IMG/VR virus record: IMGVR_UViG_3300029953_000103
Span: 1-33,786 of that record
Direction: 5' to 3' (one strand)
Length of the DNA stretch: 33,786 nt
Origin: a virus
Under the pieces are notes generated by a model. That model was not told where the DNA came from. It ran no database searches and saw only the letters and a program-made list of their open reading frames with translations. The translations under genes were made by a program, and so were the position numbers. Shown here in pieces: positions 8,783-16,999 of the stretch. The number at the start of each line of letters is the position of its first letter. Positions within the stretch are counted from its first letter, which is position 1.

Positions 8783-10223
8783 GTGGAGGTAGGTTTTTGA
8801 TGTCAAACGTATCGTATGCAAATGCCTCCCTGTCGTAGTCCGCGCCAATACCAACTGAAGCGGGTTCCCGTGCAGGGAAAAAAGTTTTATAAAGTCGCTT
8901 GAATTCCCTTTCAAGCCTATAGTTCAGACCGGCTACATATGGCTGCTGCATTCCAGGGGCTGCCAGATTCACATCCATCTGAAGGTTTTTAGACACTTCA
9001 GCCGCAATGCGTTCCTGCGCATTTGTCCGTTGGGAGTATCGAATTTCTTCGATTACCATCACGGCCATCAGCAGCCCACGGGCTTCGTCGAACATTGACG
9101 CATTTTCGATGATCCGCTGGGTGAAATCATTGTATGTGCTGACTTCTACGCTCATTCCATAGCTGCGGAAAACCACAGATGGGTTGATGCGGTTGAAATC
9201 CAACTGGCCAGCCACACGGGGTGACTGGAATGGGTAGGCCCCGTACAGCTTTGAATCATCCCACATATTCAATTGTTCATCCAGGGCGTGAACATCCCCC
9301 AGATCATCCTGGAAATAGCCCAGGTAAAAAAGGCCCCCTTTGTTATCACTGATGTAATTGATCAGCAGTGACAAATCAACAACCGTCTGACTGTTGGCCA
9401 TCGTGGTAACGGGAATCGTCACCAGGGGTAACAGCGTCAGGTCATTGAAAAGGTAGAGGTTGAACGAGACCACGCCATCGAAGAAAAAGGCCACCTTATT
9501 TAAAAGACAGGCATAATCACCGTCTGATACCTTGATACGGTAGCCAGCAAAATTGCCGGTATTAGGTATTACTACCTGACGTATGTTCGATATCCGGGAG
9601 TAGATCAGGTCATGTTCCACCATCTGGGGTTCGCAAAAGACAGCATTCAGACACCGGGTGATGCAATCCTGCTCCATATACTGGAGCATCGAATTGAAAT
9701 CATCCGATGAAATGTTTGGGTCAGGTTGCGCGGCCAACAGTGGCGGGAGCCGACTCATGGCATGGAAACTTTCGTAGGTGCGATGGCTGGCGCTGGCCAA
9801 GTTGTCGGCAGATAACACCGGTTTAAACGTTGACAGTGTGGGTTGACGCCAGCCTAAACGATCAGTGAAGGCTGCGAACACCTTCAGCAGATTGAATCCA
9901 TTGCTAATGCCATCAATAGAACTGATAGGTACAGGAGCAACATTTTCCAGTTGATCGTCAAAATGGACGGTGATAATCTCGCCAGCAGTGAAGAAATCAC
10001 CAAATAGCAATAGATTAAAACCACCTGTTTCAAGAAAAGCTATTTCAGCCCCTTCAGGCTGTACAGCTTGATCAACGAGTGTGCCACCTGTGCTGCGCCG
10101 TTCAATCCAGGCATTCCATCCAACCCATGACGTATCAACATAGCCCATTGCGCCGACTGGAAAACCATCGGAAAAGCCCGCAATTAGGACTATGTTGGCA
10201 CGCGATATGGGTTTTATGGCCAT
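8766..10223 (-). CDS. Structural protein of unknown function, connector region
   Basis: A 485-residue protein beginning MAIKPISRANIVLIAGFSDG. ATG 10223 is preferred over ATG 10265 because it overlaps the previous stop by one base (TAATG), a coupling pattern seen elsewhere here. The N-terminal half is beta-rich with aromatic residues; the C-terminal part (about 370-485) is helical and charged (EEIRYSQRTNAQERIAAEV). No enzymatic motif. It lies between the capsid region and the tube gene, so a neck, adaptor or minor capsid role is likely; I do not recognise the family. Confidence 0.7.
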   Translation of the reverse strand: MAIKPISRANIVLIAGFSDGFPVGAMGYVDTSWVGWNAWIERRSTGGTLVDQAVQPEGAEIAFLETGGFNLLLFGDFFTAGEIITVHFDDQLENVAPVPISSIDGISNGFNLLKVFAAFTDRLGWRQPTLSTFKPVLSADNLASASHRTYESFHAMSRLPPLLAAQPDPNISSDDFNSMLQYMEQDCITRCLNAVFCEPQMVEHDLIYSRISNIRQVVIPNTGNFAGYRIKVSDGDYACLLNKVAFFFDGVVSFNLYLFNDLTLLPLVTIPVTTMANSQTVVDLSLLINYISDNKGGLFYLGYFQDDLGDVHALDEQLNMWDDSKLYGAYPFQSPRVAGQLDFNRINPSVVFRSYGMSVEVSTYNDFTQRIIENASMFDEARGLLMAVMVIEEIRYSQRTNAQERIAAEVSKNLQMDVNLAAPGMQQPYVAGLNYRLEREFKRLYKTFFPAREPASVGIGADYDREAFAYDTFDIKNLPPRERFY

Positions 10224-10642
10224 TAGTGGGTCTGGAAAAGTGCGTACCTGTAATAAATATTCCACTGGGCCGTCTCAGTACCGGCCCCGGTGAACACCAG
10301 TTTGTAGAAATTCGCGTGCGGGTAGGGTACATACCAGATAGGTGCCGGGCGCCATCCCATAATATTACGGGTGCTGTCAACTTGCTGTTGGTAATCTACG
10401 CCATCGGCTGACGCAAACAGCTGCATGGTGCCCGCCAGGGTGCCTGTGATGACAACCGTCTGAGGTTGGATCACCAGTCCGCTGTAGCCCCCGGTGACCG
10501 TGGACAGAATCTTAGTGATCACCGCGGTGTTAACAACGGTGTCACCAGCCGTAAGGGGCATCATTTTAGCCATCCCGTTTTGAGCCGATGCCGTGGCCAC
10601 GAAAAGGACCGAAGCAAAGGCGCATAAAATATACTTTTTCAT
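10223..10642 (-). CDS. Secreted small protein with signal peptide, inside the virion gene cluster
   Basis: A 139-residue protein with a clear signal peptide: MKKY, a hydrophobic core CAFASVLFVATA and a cleavage site near ASA-Q at residues 18-21. The mature part is beta-rich with Thr/Val/Gly and aromatic residues, ending NIYYRYALFQTH. It is placed between the capsid gene and the connector-region gene and its stop overlaps the next start (TAATG). A signal peptide on a protein in this position is unusual, since virion parts assemble in the cytoplasm. It may act in the envelope or on the cell surface. Function unknown. Confidence 0.75.
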   Translation of the reverse strand: MKKYILCAFASVLFVATASAQNGMAKMMPLTAGDTVVNTAVITKILSTVTGGYSGLVIQPQTVVITGTLAGTMQLFASADGVDYQQQVDSTRNIMGWRPAPIWYVPYPHANFYKLVFTGAGTETAQWNIYYRYALFQTH

Positions 10643-10689
10643 CTCTGAAGTGTTGGAATGTGGGAAATAGTGGGCAAAAACCCTGTCTT

Positions 10690-11742
10690 TTAGGTAGTCA
10701 GTGCGAATTCATGAACCACAGAATCACCTGTCAGTGACAACGGCGGAAGTGCATATGCCATTGTCAGGGTAAGTTCCCATTGGTCGATGATGTCCTGCGT
10801 AGACCCTGAAGTGGTAACACCGGAAGTATCACCCCTTTGTGTGTACATAGATAGATCCGCGATAGCCCCTGATCCGAACGGATCAGCCGCTGTAGACAGA
10901 ATACCAATGGAAGACGTATCCCCGCCGTCAACACCGCGCCTGTTCAGTGCTTCATTCCAGTTCAGACCGGCAAACATCCCCTGTGGCAGCGCGAAAAGCG
11001 CGCCCTGGGGGTAGGTCGTGTCAACAGGAACCTGTGTCTTGTTGATGCTGCATCCGTTAAATTGAAAGCCCAGATCCTGGTAGTTACCAGCGCCCTGGTT
11101 CATCTGAAATTCAAAATTAGCTGCCAGCTGAAGGTCGGTAACCAGATCCAGTTCACCAGCGTAAAACCGGCTGGACATCGTTGATTTGACACCCTGAATA
11201 AACAGGTTTTTCTGCTGTTGTCCAATTTCAAGGGCAAAGTTCGCGGCATTGTACGTGGCCGCATTTGCTGCTGCAATGCTGGGGTTCATGGTTGCAGCAG
11301 GGATCTGCGTACGGTTGGCGTAAAGGAAGGCCAAAGCTGCATTGTCCTGGCGGGTGCGAAGGTTTTTCCACTTCATTTCGTACAGGTTGTTGAACATGGC
11401 CTGGTACGTGATGATGTTGTTATCAGCGATTTTCCGGGGTAACCCGATCGTTTCAACAACGGAGATATAGACCAGCGTTACTTTTCCGGTATCGCCGTAT
11501 GTACCTGTGTGGTTATAGGCTTTCGCGGTTCCTGTGCCGGGTGCGACGTTGGTAAAGTAGTTGATTTCGACAGGACGCAAAGGGGATTTGCGTAGTTCGT
11601 TTGCATCGGGTATGGAATAGGACTGGTTCTTCAGTGCTAATCCCATGACGGTGGGCACCTGACGGCGTTGTTCTGCGGTATTATACTTGGCGGCGACAAC
11701 TGCCTGTCCTTTGGCCAACACCGCTGTAGCGTAATCGCTCAT
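10690..11742 (-). CDS. Probable major capsid protein
   Basis: A 350-residue protein (MSDYATAVLAKGQAVVAAKY...). It follows terminase, portal and a scaffold-like gene, has the usual size for a phage capsid protein, and is preceded by its own promoter-like site and leader hairpins, as expected for the most abundant virion protein. Features include a long helical segment around 125-185 (FNNLYEMKWKNLRTRQDNAA) and a C-terminal strand-rich part (QWELTLTMAYALPPLSL). An HK97-type fold is inferred from context, not from a visible motif. No signal peptide. Confidence 0.75.
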   Translation of the reverse strand: MSDYATAVLAKGQAVVAAKYNTAEQRRQVPTVMGLALKNQSYSIPDANELRKSPLRPVEINYFTNVAPGTGTAKAYNHTGTYGDTGKVTLVYISVVETIGLPRKIADNNIITYQAMFNNLYEMKWKNLRTRQDNAALAFLYANRTQIPAATMNPSIAAANAATYNAANFALEIGQQQKNLFIQGVKSTMSSRFYAGELDLVTDLQLAANFEFQMNQGAGNYQDLGFQFNGCSINKTQVPVDTTYPQGALFALPQGMFAGLNWNEALNRRGVDGGDTSSIGILSTAADPFGSGAIADLSMYTQRGDTSGVTTSGSTQDIIDQWELTLTMAYALPPLSLTGDSVVHEFALTT

Positions 11743-11787
11743 AGCTGTGATGTTTGAAGGAAATGAAAGAAGATTGTTTCAGATTGC

Positions 11788-11819
11788 CAGGCGCCGCCTG
11801 TAATGGGGTAACCTACCCC
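11788..11819 (-). promoter_or_regulatory. Two small hairpins in the capsid gene leader
   Basis: Between the promoter and the capsid start codon lie two adjacent inverted repeats: GGGGTA-GGT-TACCCC (11805-11819) and CAGGC-GGC-GCCTG (11788-11800). In the transcript they would form two short GC-rich stem-loops about 45 bases before the ATG. They could stabilise the messenger 5' end or bind a regulator. Confidence 0.45.
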
Positions 11820-11829
11820 GAATTGGGAA

Positions 11830-11859
11830 TAAAGATACACAGTTCTTCGAAACCACAAA
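11830..11859 (-). promoter_or_regulatory. Bacteroidota-type promoter for the capsid gene
   Basis: On the minus strand TTTG (11859-11856) is followed after 18 bases by TATCTTTA (11837-11830), matching the known Bacteroidota consensus TTTG-N17-21-TAnnTTTG in 11 of 12 defined or free positions. It sits just after the terminator of the upstream noncoding unit and about 90 bases before the capsid ATG. Confidence 0.55.
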
Positions 11860-11861
11860 AT

Positions 11862-11893
11862 AAAAAAGCCTGAACCTATTTAAAGTTCAGACT
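11862..11893 (-). terminator. Intrinsic terminator ending the noncoding unit
   Basis: On the minus strand the stem AGTCTGAAC / GTTCAGGCT (one U-G pair) with the loop TTTAAATAG is followed by TTTTTTATTTT. This is a textbook rho-independent terminator. It ends transcription before the capsid promoter and defines the 3' end of the putative RNA described next. Confidence 0.8.
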
Positions 11894-12145
11894 TAATGTC
11901 GTGTAACTACCACGTACAGCCGTCGGCCACGGTTTTTTAGACCACCCTAAAACCGGCAACCCCCTGTGATCTCTTTGCCAAAAATACTCATTTAGCAATT
12001 GTAGGCGTGGGGTTGAACGCCTCGTTATTCGGTTTTTCGTTCCAATCTACAAAAAACCTACATCACAGGTCCCCTTATTCCACGGCGCTGGGGTCTAACT
12101 CGGGAGCGACCCGCGCACTATCCATCAGTCAGCCGCGAATAAGAG
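11862..12145 (-). ncRNA. Putative structured noncoding RNA between capsid and decoration-position genes
   Basis: About 285 bases with no coding frame, lying between two strong minus-strand terminators. Reading the minus strand, many stems are visible: TTATTC+GCGGC (12142-12132) with GCCGT+GAATAA (12086-12075); CCTGTGAT (12069-12062) with ATCACAGG (11970-11963), closing a large domain; AGGCGT/ACGCCT; TTGC/GCAA; CGGTTTTAG with CTAAAA(AA)CCG; CGTG/CACG; then the terminator hairpin. A weak promoter lies just upstream. It matches no RNA class I can name (not tmRNA, RNase P or 6S by signature). It could be a free small RNA or a packaging-related RNA. The RNA nature is inferred from structure and flanking terminators. 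Confidence 0.55.
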
Positions 12146-12150
12146 ATATG

Positions 12151-12180
12151 CTAAAATAGTACTTTATTTCTAAAATGAAA
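12151..12180 (-). promoter_or_regulatory. Weak promoter candidate for the noncoding RNA
   Basis: TTTC (12180-12177), 18 bases, then TATTTTAG (12158-12151): each box has one mismatch to the Bacteroidota TTTG/TAnnTTTG consensus. It overlaps the T-run of the upstream terminator and would place transcription start near 12145. Confidence 0.35.
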
Positions 12181-12210
12181 AATCTCCTAATTATTAATAA
12201 TCAGGAGATT
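12173..12210 (-). terminator. Intrinsic terminator after the 130-residue structural gene
   Basis: A 30-base near-perfect inverted repeat, AATCTCCTGATTATT / AATAATTAGGAGATT on the minus strand with one G-T pair, followed by TTTTCATTTT. It starts 20 bases after the stop codon at 12230. Confidence 0.8.
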
Positions 12211-12229
12211 CTATCAAATACGCAAAAGC

Positions 12230-12622
12230 TTATGCAGCAGCCGCGGGCGCAATGGTTGCGCTCTTTGTAACGACGCTGATTTCAAGCTGCACATTGTCAG
12301 GGGTAGATGTAGCGGCAGGGCTTACAGTGACTTCGAGAACAGCAGTCAGTGTACCTGATTGGGCGCCAGCGCCGGCAGGATCAGTCCATTTTGTATCAGC
12401 CGTGATTGTCACGTCAGTTACGCCAGGGCCGACCAATGCAATATCCAGTTCAGTAGCATCAACCGGGTCAACGGTATCTGTGACGATCGTAGGGTCAGCA
12501 GAGACACCAGCTACATTTGCAAAGGTGGCACCCACGATAGGTACGTTAGGTGTGACCGTTGTGTCGATCAGTGAAAGGGATGCCAGGTCAATAGTCCCGA
12601 CTAAACCAGATGTTTTGTCCAT
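12230..12622 (-). CDS. Small structural protein, probable capsid decoration or accessory virion protein
   Basis: A 130-residue protein, start at ATG 12622 (MDKTSGLVGTIDLASLSLID). The frame is open further upstream to 12745 but that part is basic and Trp-rich, unlike the rest, and lies in an AT-rich leader. The protein is very low in Lys/Arg and rich in Val, Thr, Ala, Asp and Pro, with alternating beta-strand patterns (VDATELDIALVGPGVTDVTI; LEVTVSPAATSTPDNV), suggesting an Ig-like or decoration domain. Strong terminators on both sides imply a separate, possibly abundant transcript. Position between scaffold and capsid fits a capsid accessory protein. Function is inference. Confidence 0.65.
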   Translation of the reverse strand: MDKTSGLVGTIDLASLSLIDTTVTPNVPIVGATFANVAGVSADPTIVTDTVDPVDATELDIALVGPGVTDVTITADTKWTDPAGAGAQSGTLTAVLEVTVSPAATSTPDNVQLEISVVTKSATIAPAAAA

Positions 12623-12756
12623 AATTTTTGTTTTTTGAAGGTTAATATTTACGGTTAATTTGACCTTATGCGGTCGTCTGTGGAACCACAAGATATGCCA
12701 AAAAATGCACCACTTTCGCCACAGTCGCAATAAAAATTTATGCATAATGTAGATTT

Positions 12757-12784
12757 AAAAGAGGCCCAGGTAAAAACCCAGGCC
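12757..12784 (-). terminator. Intrinsic terminator after the scaffold-like gene
   Basis: On the minus strand GGCCTGGGT - TTTT - ACCTGGGCC is followed by TCTTTT. All nine pairs form in the minus-strand RNA, two of them G-U; on the plus strand these two become C-A mismatches. This asymmetry supports minus-strand use. Confidence 0.7.
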
Positions 12785-12817
12785 GTGATTTAATGTACCC
12801 TGAAAACCCGTGCTGGG

Positions 12818-13663
12818 TTAAGTATTGTAATCAAAATCAGTATTAGCAGCTGCGTGCTTGTTGACGGCATCCATAAATACATGTCCGTTTGGATTTTCAT
12901 TTGGGTTTTTCTCTGCCCAGTCCGCTTTGAACGCGCTGAATTTCTTCAGACCATTATTGCCACCGCCGTTTGCTTTGTCGTCATCACCCCCGCGTCCGCC
13001 TCCACCTTTACCGGTAGCAACATCCCATTTCCTTTCGGTGAAGTACTCTTTGATGACATCACCTACGGCTTTAGGTGCCCTGGTCTTATCATCGCTGACA
13101 ATGGTCCCATTACGCTTCACAATAACTTTGCCATCTACATTTTCAAACTGGAGTCCCATTTTAAGCAGTCCCAGACGTTCGCTATCGCTCAGATCCGCGC
13201 TGCGGCCAACGGGAAAATGGGCAATAAGTTCACTGTCGAACTGGGCTGCTGATGCCTTGGTGCGTTCTGCCGTGACCTCACCCGTCAGCTTTTCTTTGTC
13301 GGCTGTCAAGGCGTTCACCTGTTCCTGCAATGCCGCTGTTTTCGTATTCCCGTCAGCATTGATTGCCTTTTGAACTTCACCAATAAGATCACCGATTCGG
13401 GCTGTGTCCTTGACGGTAATATTCAGCTTGGATCCAATTTCCTTTATGATAATACCCCTGGTAAGTGTTTCGCCTTCCGTCTTACCTTCGGTTTTCATTT
13501 GCGCATCACGGGCATCCAACTGTGCCTGGGTCATTGGAACGATATCCGGTATTGCTGCGGGATCTAAATCTACCTCAGCCGCATCTTTGATAGCAATTTC
13601 CAGCCTATCGACATCCAGACCCAGGGCTTTTAATTTATCTTTTACCGCTTGTTTCAGTGCCAT
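12818..13663 (-). CDS. Probable capsid scaffold protein
   Basis: A 281-residue highly charged protein. The N-terminus is helical (VKDKLKALGLDVDRLEIAIK), residues about 115-140 form a coiled-coil stretch (LQEQVNALTADKEKLTGEV), and a Gly/Asp-rich linker follows at about 222-238. Such helical, acidic proteins just before the capsid gene are typically scaffolds that guide procapsid assembly and then leave. The C-terminal part (KFSAFKADWAEKNPNENPNG) may contact capsid protein. It starts 4 bases after the previous stop and ends at a terminator. Confidence 0.7.
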   Translation of the reverse strand: MALKQAVKDKLKALGLDVDRLEIAIKDAAEVDLDPAAIPDIVPMTQAQLDARDAQMKTEGKTEGETLTRGIIIKEIGSKLNITVKDTARIGDLIGEVQKAINADGNTKTAALQEQVNALTADKEKLTGEVTAERTKASAAQFDSELIAHFPVGRSADLSDSERLGLLKMGLQFENVDGKVIVKRNGTIVSDDKTRAPKAVGDVIKEYFTERKWDVATGKGGGGRGGDDDKANGGGNNGLKKFSAFKADWAEKNPNENPNGHVFMDAVNKHAAANTDFDYNT

Positions 13664-13667
13664 GTCC

Positions 13668-14354
13668 TTAGTCTTTTTTGAGTAGATAAATAATACCGTG
13701 CCCGTTGGTAGCCCAGTCGGTGTCCAGTTGGGCGTTCAGTTCGCGGGCCTGGAAAACCTTGATCTTGGTCGTGGAAACAGGCTTGTCTTTGTTAAACCGC
13801 ACCCCACGAAGAACTTTCGGACTGTCTTTCATGCCGGGGTATAGTTGCAGCCTGATAGACGTGACCGAATACTGCTCAAAGAAGTAGGCATCCTTATCGT
13901 TGAGGTACGGGGCTTCAAGGCAAATCATTTCATTTGCCTCTTCACTGGGTTCCCATATTCCGTTGAACGCTTCCATATACTTTTCAAACGCCTTTCCCCG
14001 AAATCCACCGGCTGCATGATAGTCCAGGCCATCCAGGAGTTCGCGCATTCCGGACGAACCAAAGTCATTCGCCGGATCAGAGGATATAACCGGTGTCGTT
14101 GCTTTAGGCTGCCGCACATTGGCTGTTGGCGCTGCCGCCGGGGGCGCAGCTTCGTGCTTTGCTTGTTTCTGTGTTCCCGTGCCAGATGCTTCAGGAGCCG
14201 GATCCATAATCTCAGCCATGATGACATCGGCGTCCGCTTCCGTCATCAAAACATCGTCCGTCAACAGTGCAGCCCGCAAAGCTGCGGGATCTTCTTTCAG
14301 ATGTCCGTGGACACGGATCATCTTTTTTCGTACTGTATGATGCAAAATTGCCAT
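13668..14354 (-). CDS. Unknown protein with Ala/Pro-rich linker
   Basis: A 228-residue protein: a short basic N-terminal helical part (MAILHHTVRKKMIRVHGHLK), an Ala/Pro/Gln-rich linker at about 52-90, then a folded C-terminal domain with ICLEAPYLNDKDAYFFEQYS and RGVRFNKDKPVSTTKIKVF. I do not recognise the family. The gene lies between portal and scaffold, 29 bases before the previous stop, so an accessory capsid-assembly role is possible. Confidence 0.65.
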   Translation of the reverse strand: MAILHHTVRKKMIRVHGHLKEDPAALRAALLTDDVLMTEADADVIMAEIMDPAPEASGTGTQKQAKHEAAPPAAAPTANVRQPKATTPVISSDPANDFGSSGMRELLDGLDYHAAGGFRGKAFEKYMEAFNGIWEPSEEANEMICLEAPYLNDKDAYFFEQYSVTSIRLQLYPGMKDSPKVLRGVRFNKDKPVSTTKIKVFQARELNAQLDTDWATNGHGIIYLLKKD

Positions 14355-14383
14355 AAAACTATATTGATTTTAGTAGATCCTTG

Positions 14384-14761
14384 TTAAGGCAGATCGTGCG
14401 TTTGTTCGGGTAAATGGCCCATAAGCTGAGTCATATTATCATCGAACACGCGAACGATGTCACCAACCGCGAAGCCTTTGAAAAGCTCGTTTTCCCCATC
14501 ACTGGATGTGATCGTATGCTCATGGAATGCTTTTTCAGGCTGTCCTGTAACACCGGTTTCAGCCTTCTGCTCGTTTTCAGCGGCAGGCGCAGTAGGAGCA
14601 ACATAAGGCTTATATGCAACACCTGTTGCTTCAAATTGATCATTGCGATCACTTGCATCATCTTCATCAAGTTCAACGGGCGCGCCGGAAAACTTTTCTA
14701 CCCACTCGTTTTCTGTGGTTTGTTCCAGGGCGTGATGCACCGGCACGTACTTTTTGATCAT
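14384..14761 (-). CDS. Small acidic protein of unknown function, portal downstream
   Basis: A 125-residue protein, MIKKYVPVHHALEQTTEN..., acidic and probably partly disordered in the middle (PVELDEDDASDRND; APTAPAAENEQKAE). The last part, GFAVGDIVRVFDDNMTQLM, looks like a small beta barrel edge. It starts 27 bases after the portal stop. No motif recognised. Confidence 0.6.
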   Translation of the reverse strand: MIKKYVPVHHALEQTTENEWVEKFSGAPVELDEDDASDRNDQFEATGVAYKPYVAPTAPAAENEQKAETGVTGQPEKAFHEHTITSSDGENELFKGFAVGDIVRVFDDNMTQLMGHLPEQTHDLP

Positions 14762-14788
14762 GGTTTTTATTTTTAATCGGTTAATAAA

Positions 14789-16687
14789 CTATGCTTGATC
14801 TACTGCCTCCTGAACCTCTCCTTTACCATGCTGCGCACCGGCTGCTGCTCCCTGGGCCTCAGCCTGTACCGGTGGCAACGGTTTACCATCAGGTCCCATT
14901 GTTTGCCCCGGTAATATTGGCGGTGGTATGGCCTTAGCCACAACAAACGCTTTTAACTGCGCCTGAAGGGCAGGGACTTCTGTCGATATAATTTCTGAAT
15001 CCGTTAAGGTAAGAACAAATTCCCGGAAATACAATTCTGAGTAAAAATCTTCTGGAACAGGTGACAGGGTCTTTATGTCATCCTTGGTCAGATGTGGAAA
15101 AGGTTCAACCGCTAGGAGTTTCATGTACTTAGCCAGTTCGTTAGGCTGATTCTGAAATGTGCACCGTAAATACCGGGCATACATTTCATCCAGCAGCACA
15201 TCGGACGCACCATTGTCACGGGCATCATAGTATGCATCAATCAGGTCCTGCGCAGTTTCTAAGATGTAATCCCGACCATATGCAATCTGTGAACCTTTGA
15301 ATTTTTCAGAAAACCAGAATACGCCTATAAAGTCAGCGATTGCTGTTTCAGTCTTTTCAGCCCAATCAGCCGTGGCGTTTAGCCTGGCATATTTGGGCTG
15401 AAGGTTTGCCAGGGTCTTGGTAGCCGTCTCTTCGAGATTTTGACCTTTGCTGGGCCCCTGGGCAGGCATATCACGCCTCGTACCCCAATATGTGTAGTAC
15501 ATCAGATCTTCCTGACTCATGACGCTTTCATCCTGCTTTGTCCAGGTGGCAATTTCAGGGGCCACATAGCCGAAAATTTTCCTGAAATCAAAACTTGTTT
15601 TTTCCAGTATTTCCAACGGAAATTTAGCTACATCACTAATTTTGGTTTTAAGCTTAAAACCGGTTCCTTTGTTCTGTCCAGCAGGCGTACAGTCCGGGCA
15701 GGCCGATCCTTTTGCCTGACCGGTGCCGTTACAGGACGGACACTTCAGCATGGGTTCAATAGCCTTGGCAAAGCCGTGGTATTTCTTCTGAAGATCCCGT
15801 ATTGACCGGTCATATAGGAATGTGTCGGCCAGTTCGACCAAGTAGTGGACAGGCGAGGCAAAACAGCCAGGGTGTTCAAAGTGGATCAAATCCGATGCAA
15901 GGAGGGCCGGAACTGTTTTCCAATTATGTGGCATGGGATTTTGCTGTTTCATCTTCGGCGCCAGAATCACGTTCATATCCACTTGCTTCAGTATGACGTC
16001 TTCAGCATCGTCAACAAATCGGTAGTACGGCGTTTCTTCACTCATGCTTGGCTGCTTGCCTACTTCGGGGAGCTGTACCCAGTCTTCATCCACTACACCG
16101 AACGTGGTCAGGTCTTTACGGGTAAGCCGGAAACACACATACTCCAAGCTACGTCCGTTCGGGTTGTAGTCGAATACGCCCTTCGATGATTTGTATGTGG
16201 GGTAGCACTTTGGCGTGGTCACCTGGTAATCGGAATCCGGATCTTGCGGATTTGTAGATGTGAACAGTTCGTCCGTTTCCATGAAAATAAGGCCCATTGG
16301 GTCGGCCCGGTATGCAGACAGCGCGAAGTTTTTCACCCAATCGCGCAAGGATATGCCATATCTGACGTTGGTCAGCAGGGCCAGCATTTTATTTTCATCC
16401 TTTTCCTGGAGCCCAAAATGCACTGATCCGCCGCGGGCACTGAATACCATTTCCTCCTGGTTCAGAATGCGGCTGAAAAGGTCTTTATTGCTGGTGGGTG
16501 CCTCAGTACGGGTTTTATAGATATCAGCATTTTCAAAGTAGTCCTCTCGTTTCATGGCATCTTTGAGATTCACGCCATGCAAATGCATCATTAATTTTAT
16601 TCTATCGGCCTGGGCTTTGGTGACCAGGTCTTTGTTCGGATTTTTAAGGATGACATTTTTCTTTTGATCGAAAGTAAGTGTTGCCAT
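14789..16687 (-). CDS. Portal protein with inserted zinc finger
   Basis: A 632-residue protein right after terminase, the usual place and size for a portal. The N-terminal part has the mixed alpha/beta look of portal wings; the C-terminus ends in a Pro/Gln/Ala-rich tail (PPPILPGQTMGPDGKPLPP). At residues 316-333 there is a four-cysteine insert, CPSCNGTGQAKGSACPDC, a CxxCxGxG zinc-binding pattern like that of DnaJ zinc fingers. The portal forms the dodecameric ring through which DNA is packaged. The assignment rests on gene order, length and general resemblance to Bacteroidota phage portals; no search was run. Confidence 0.75.
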   Translation of the reverse strand: MATLTFDQKKNVILKNPNKDLVTKAQADRIKLMMHLHGVNLKDAMKREDYFENADIYKTRTEAPTSNKDLFSRILNQEEMVFSARGGSVHFGLQEKDENKMLALLTNVRYGISLRDWVKNFALSAYRADPMGLIFMETDELFTSTNPQDPDSDYQVTTPKCYPTYKSSKGVFDYNPNGRSLEYVCFRLTRKDLTTFGVVDEDWVQLPEVGKQPSMSEETPYYRFVDDAEDVILKQVDMNVILAPKMKQQNPMPHNWKTVPALLASDLIHFEHPGCFASPVHYLVELADTFLYDRSIRDLQKKYHGFAKAIEPMLKCPSCNGTGQAKGSACPDCTPAGQNKGTGFKLKTKISDVAKFPLEILEKTSFDFRKIFGYVAPEIATWTKQDESVMSQEDLMYYTYWGTRRDMPAQGPSKGQNLEETATKTLANLQPKYARLNATADWAEKTETAIADFIGVFWFSEKFKGSQIAYGRDYILETAQDLIDAYYDARDNGASDVLLDEMYARYLRCTFQNQPNELAKYMKLLAVEPFPHLTKDDIKTLSPVPEDFYSELYFREFVLTLTDSEIISTEVPALQAQLKAFVVAKAIPPPILPGQTMGPDGKPLPPVQAEAQGAAAGAQHGKGEVQEAVDQA

Positions 16688-16696
16688 TGGTAAGGA

Positions 16697-16999
16697 TTAT
16701 TTAAAAAGGTAAAGACCCGATTTAGGGTCTAAAGGCATATTCGATATTGGAAAGGCAAAAACCATGTCCATCGACAGTTCATGATGTACTGCGCCTTCAC
16801 TGTCTTGTCTGGTCGTCAGGGCACCCGTAAAGCCATCAAATTCTACAGTGTTAGTATACGATGTCTCAGCGTACACATAGCCCTTATGATCACGCGCCCA
16901 CTGTTTGGTAAACCTATTGGACTGTTTTTTAATCAATTTTGCAGGCTTCAGAATATGCGACACTCTTTTCCGCGCAGCCCTATGAAACTGAGTAGCCAT
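16697..16999 (-). CDS. Small basic protein between terminase and portal
   Basis: A 100-residue protein with a strongly basic N-terminal half (HRAARKRVSHILKPAKLIKK) and a beta-like C-terminal half. Its start overlaps the end of the large terminase gene by 20 bases; 9 bases separate its stop from the portal start. Possibly an accessory packaging factor, but nothing specific is visible. Confidence 0.65.
   Translation of the reverse strand: MATQFHRAARKRVSHILKPAKLIKKQSNRFTKQWARDHKGYVYAETSYTNTVEFDGFTGALTTRQDSEGAVHHELSMDMVFAFPISNMPLDPKSGLYLFK

Noticed and set aside
8783-8914. Upstream ATG start for the connector-position gene (MKGNSSDFIKLF...).
   Set aside because: It overlaps the 485-residue gene by 149 bases and the extra residues read as its out-of-frame shadow; GTG 8782 is better.
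12623-12745. Longer N-terminus of the 130-residue structural protein (MHKFLLRLWRKW...).
   Set aside because: Basic and Trp-rich, unlike the acidic Val/Thr-rich body; it lies in an AT-rich leader after a terminator.
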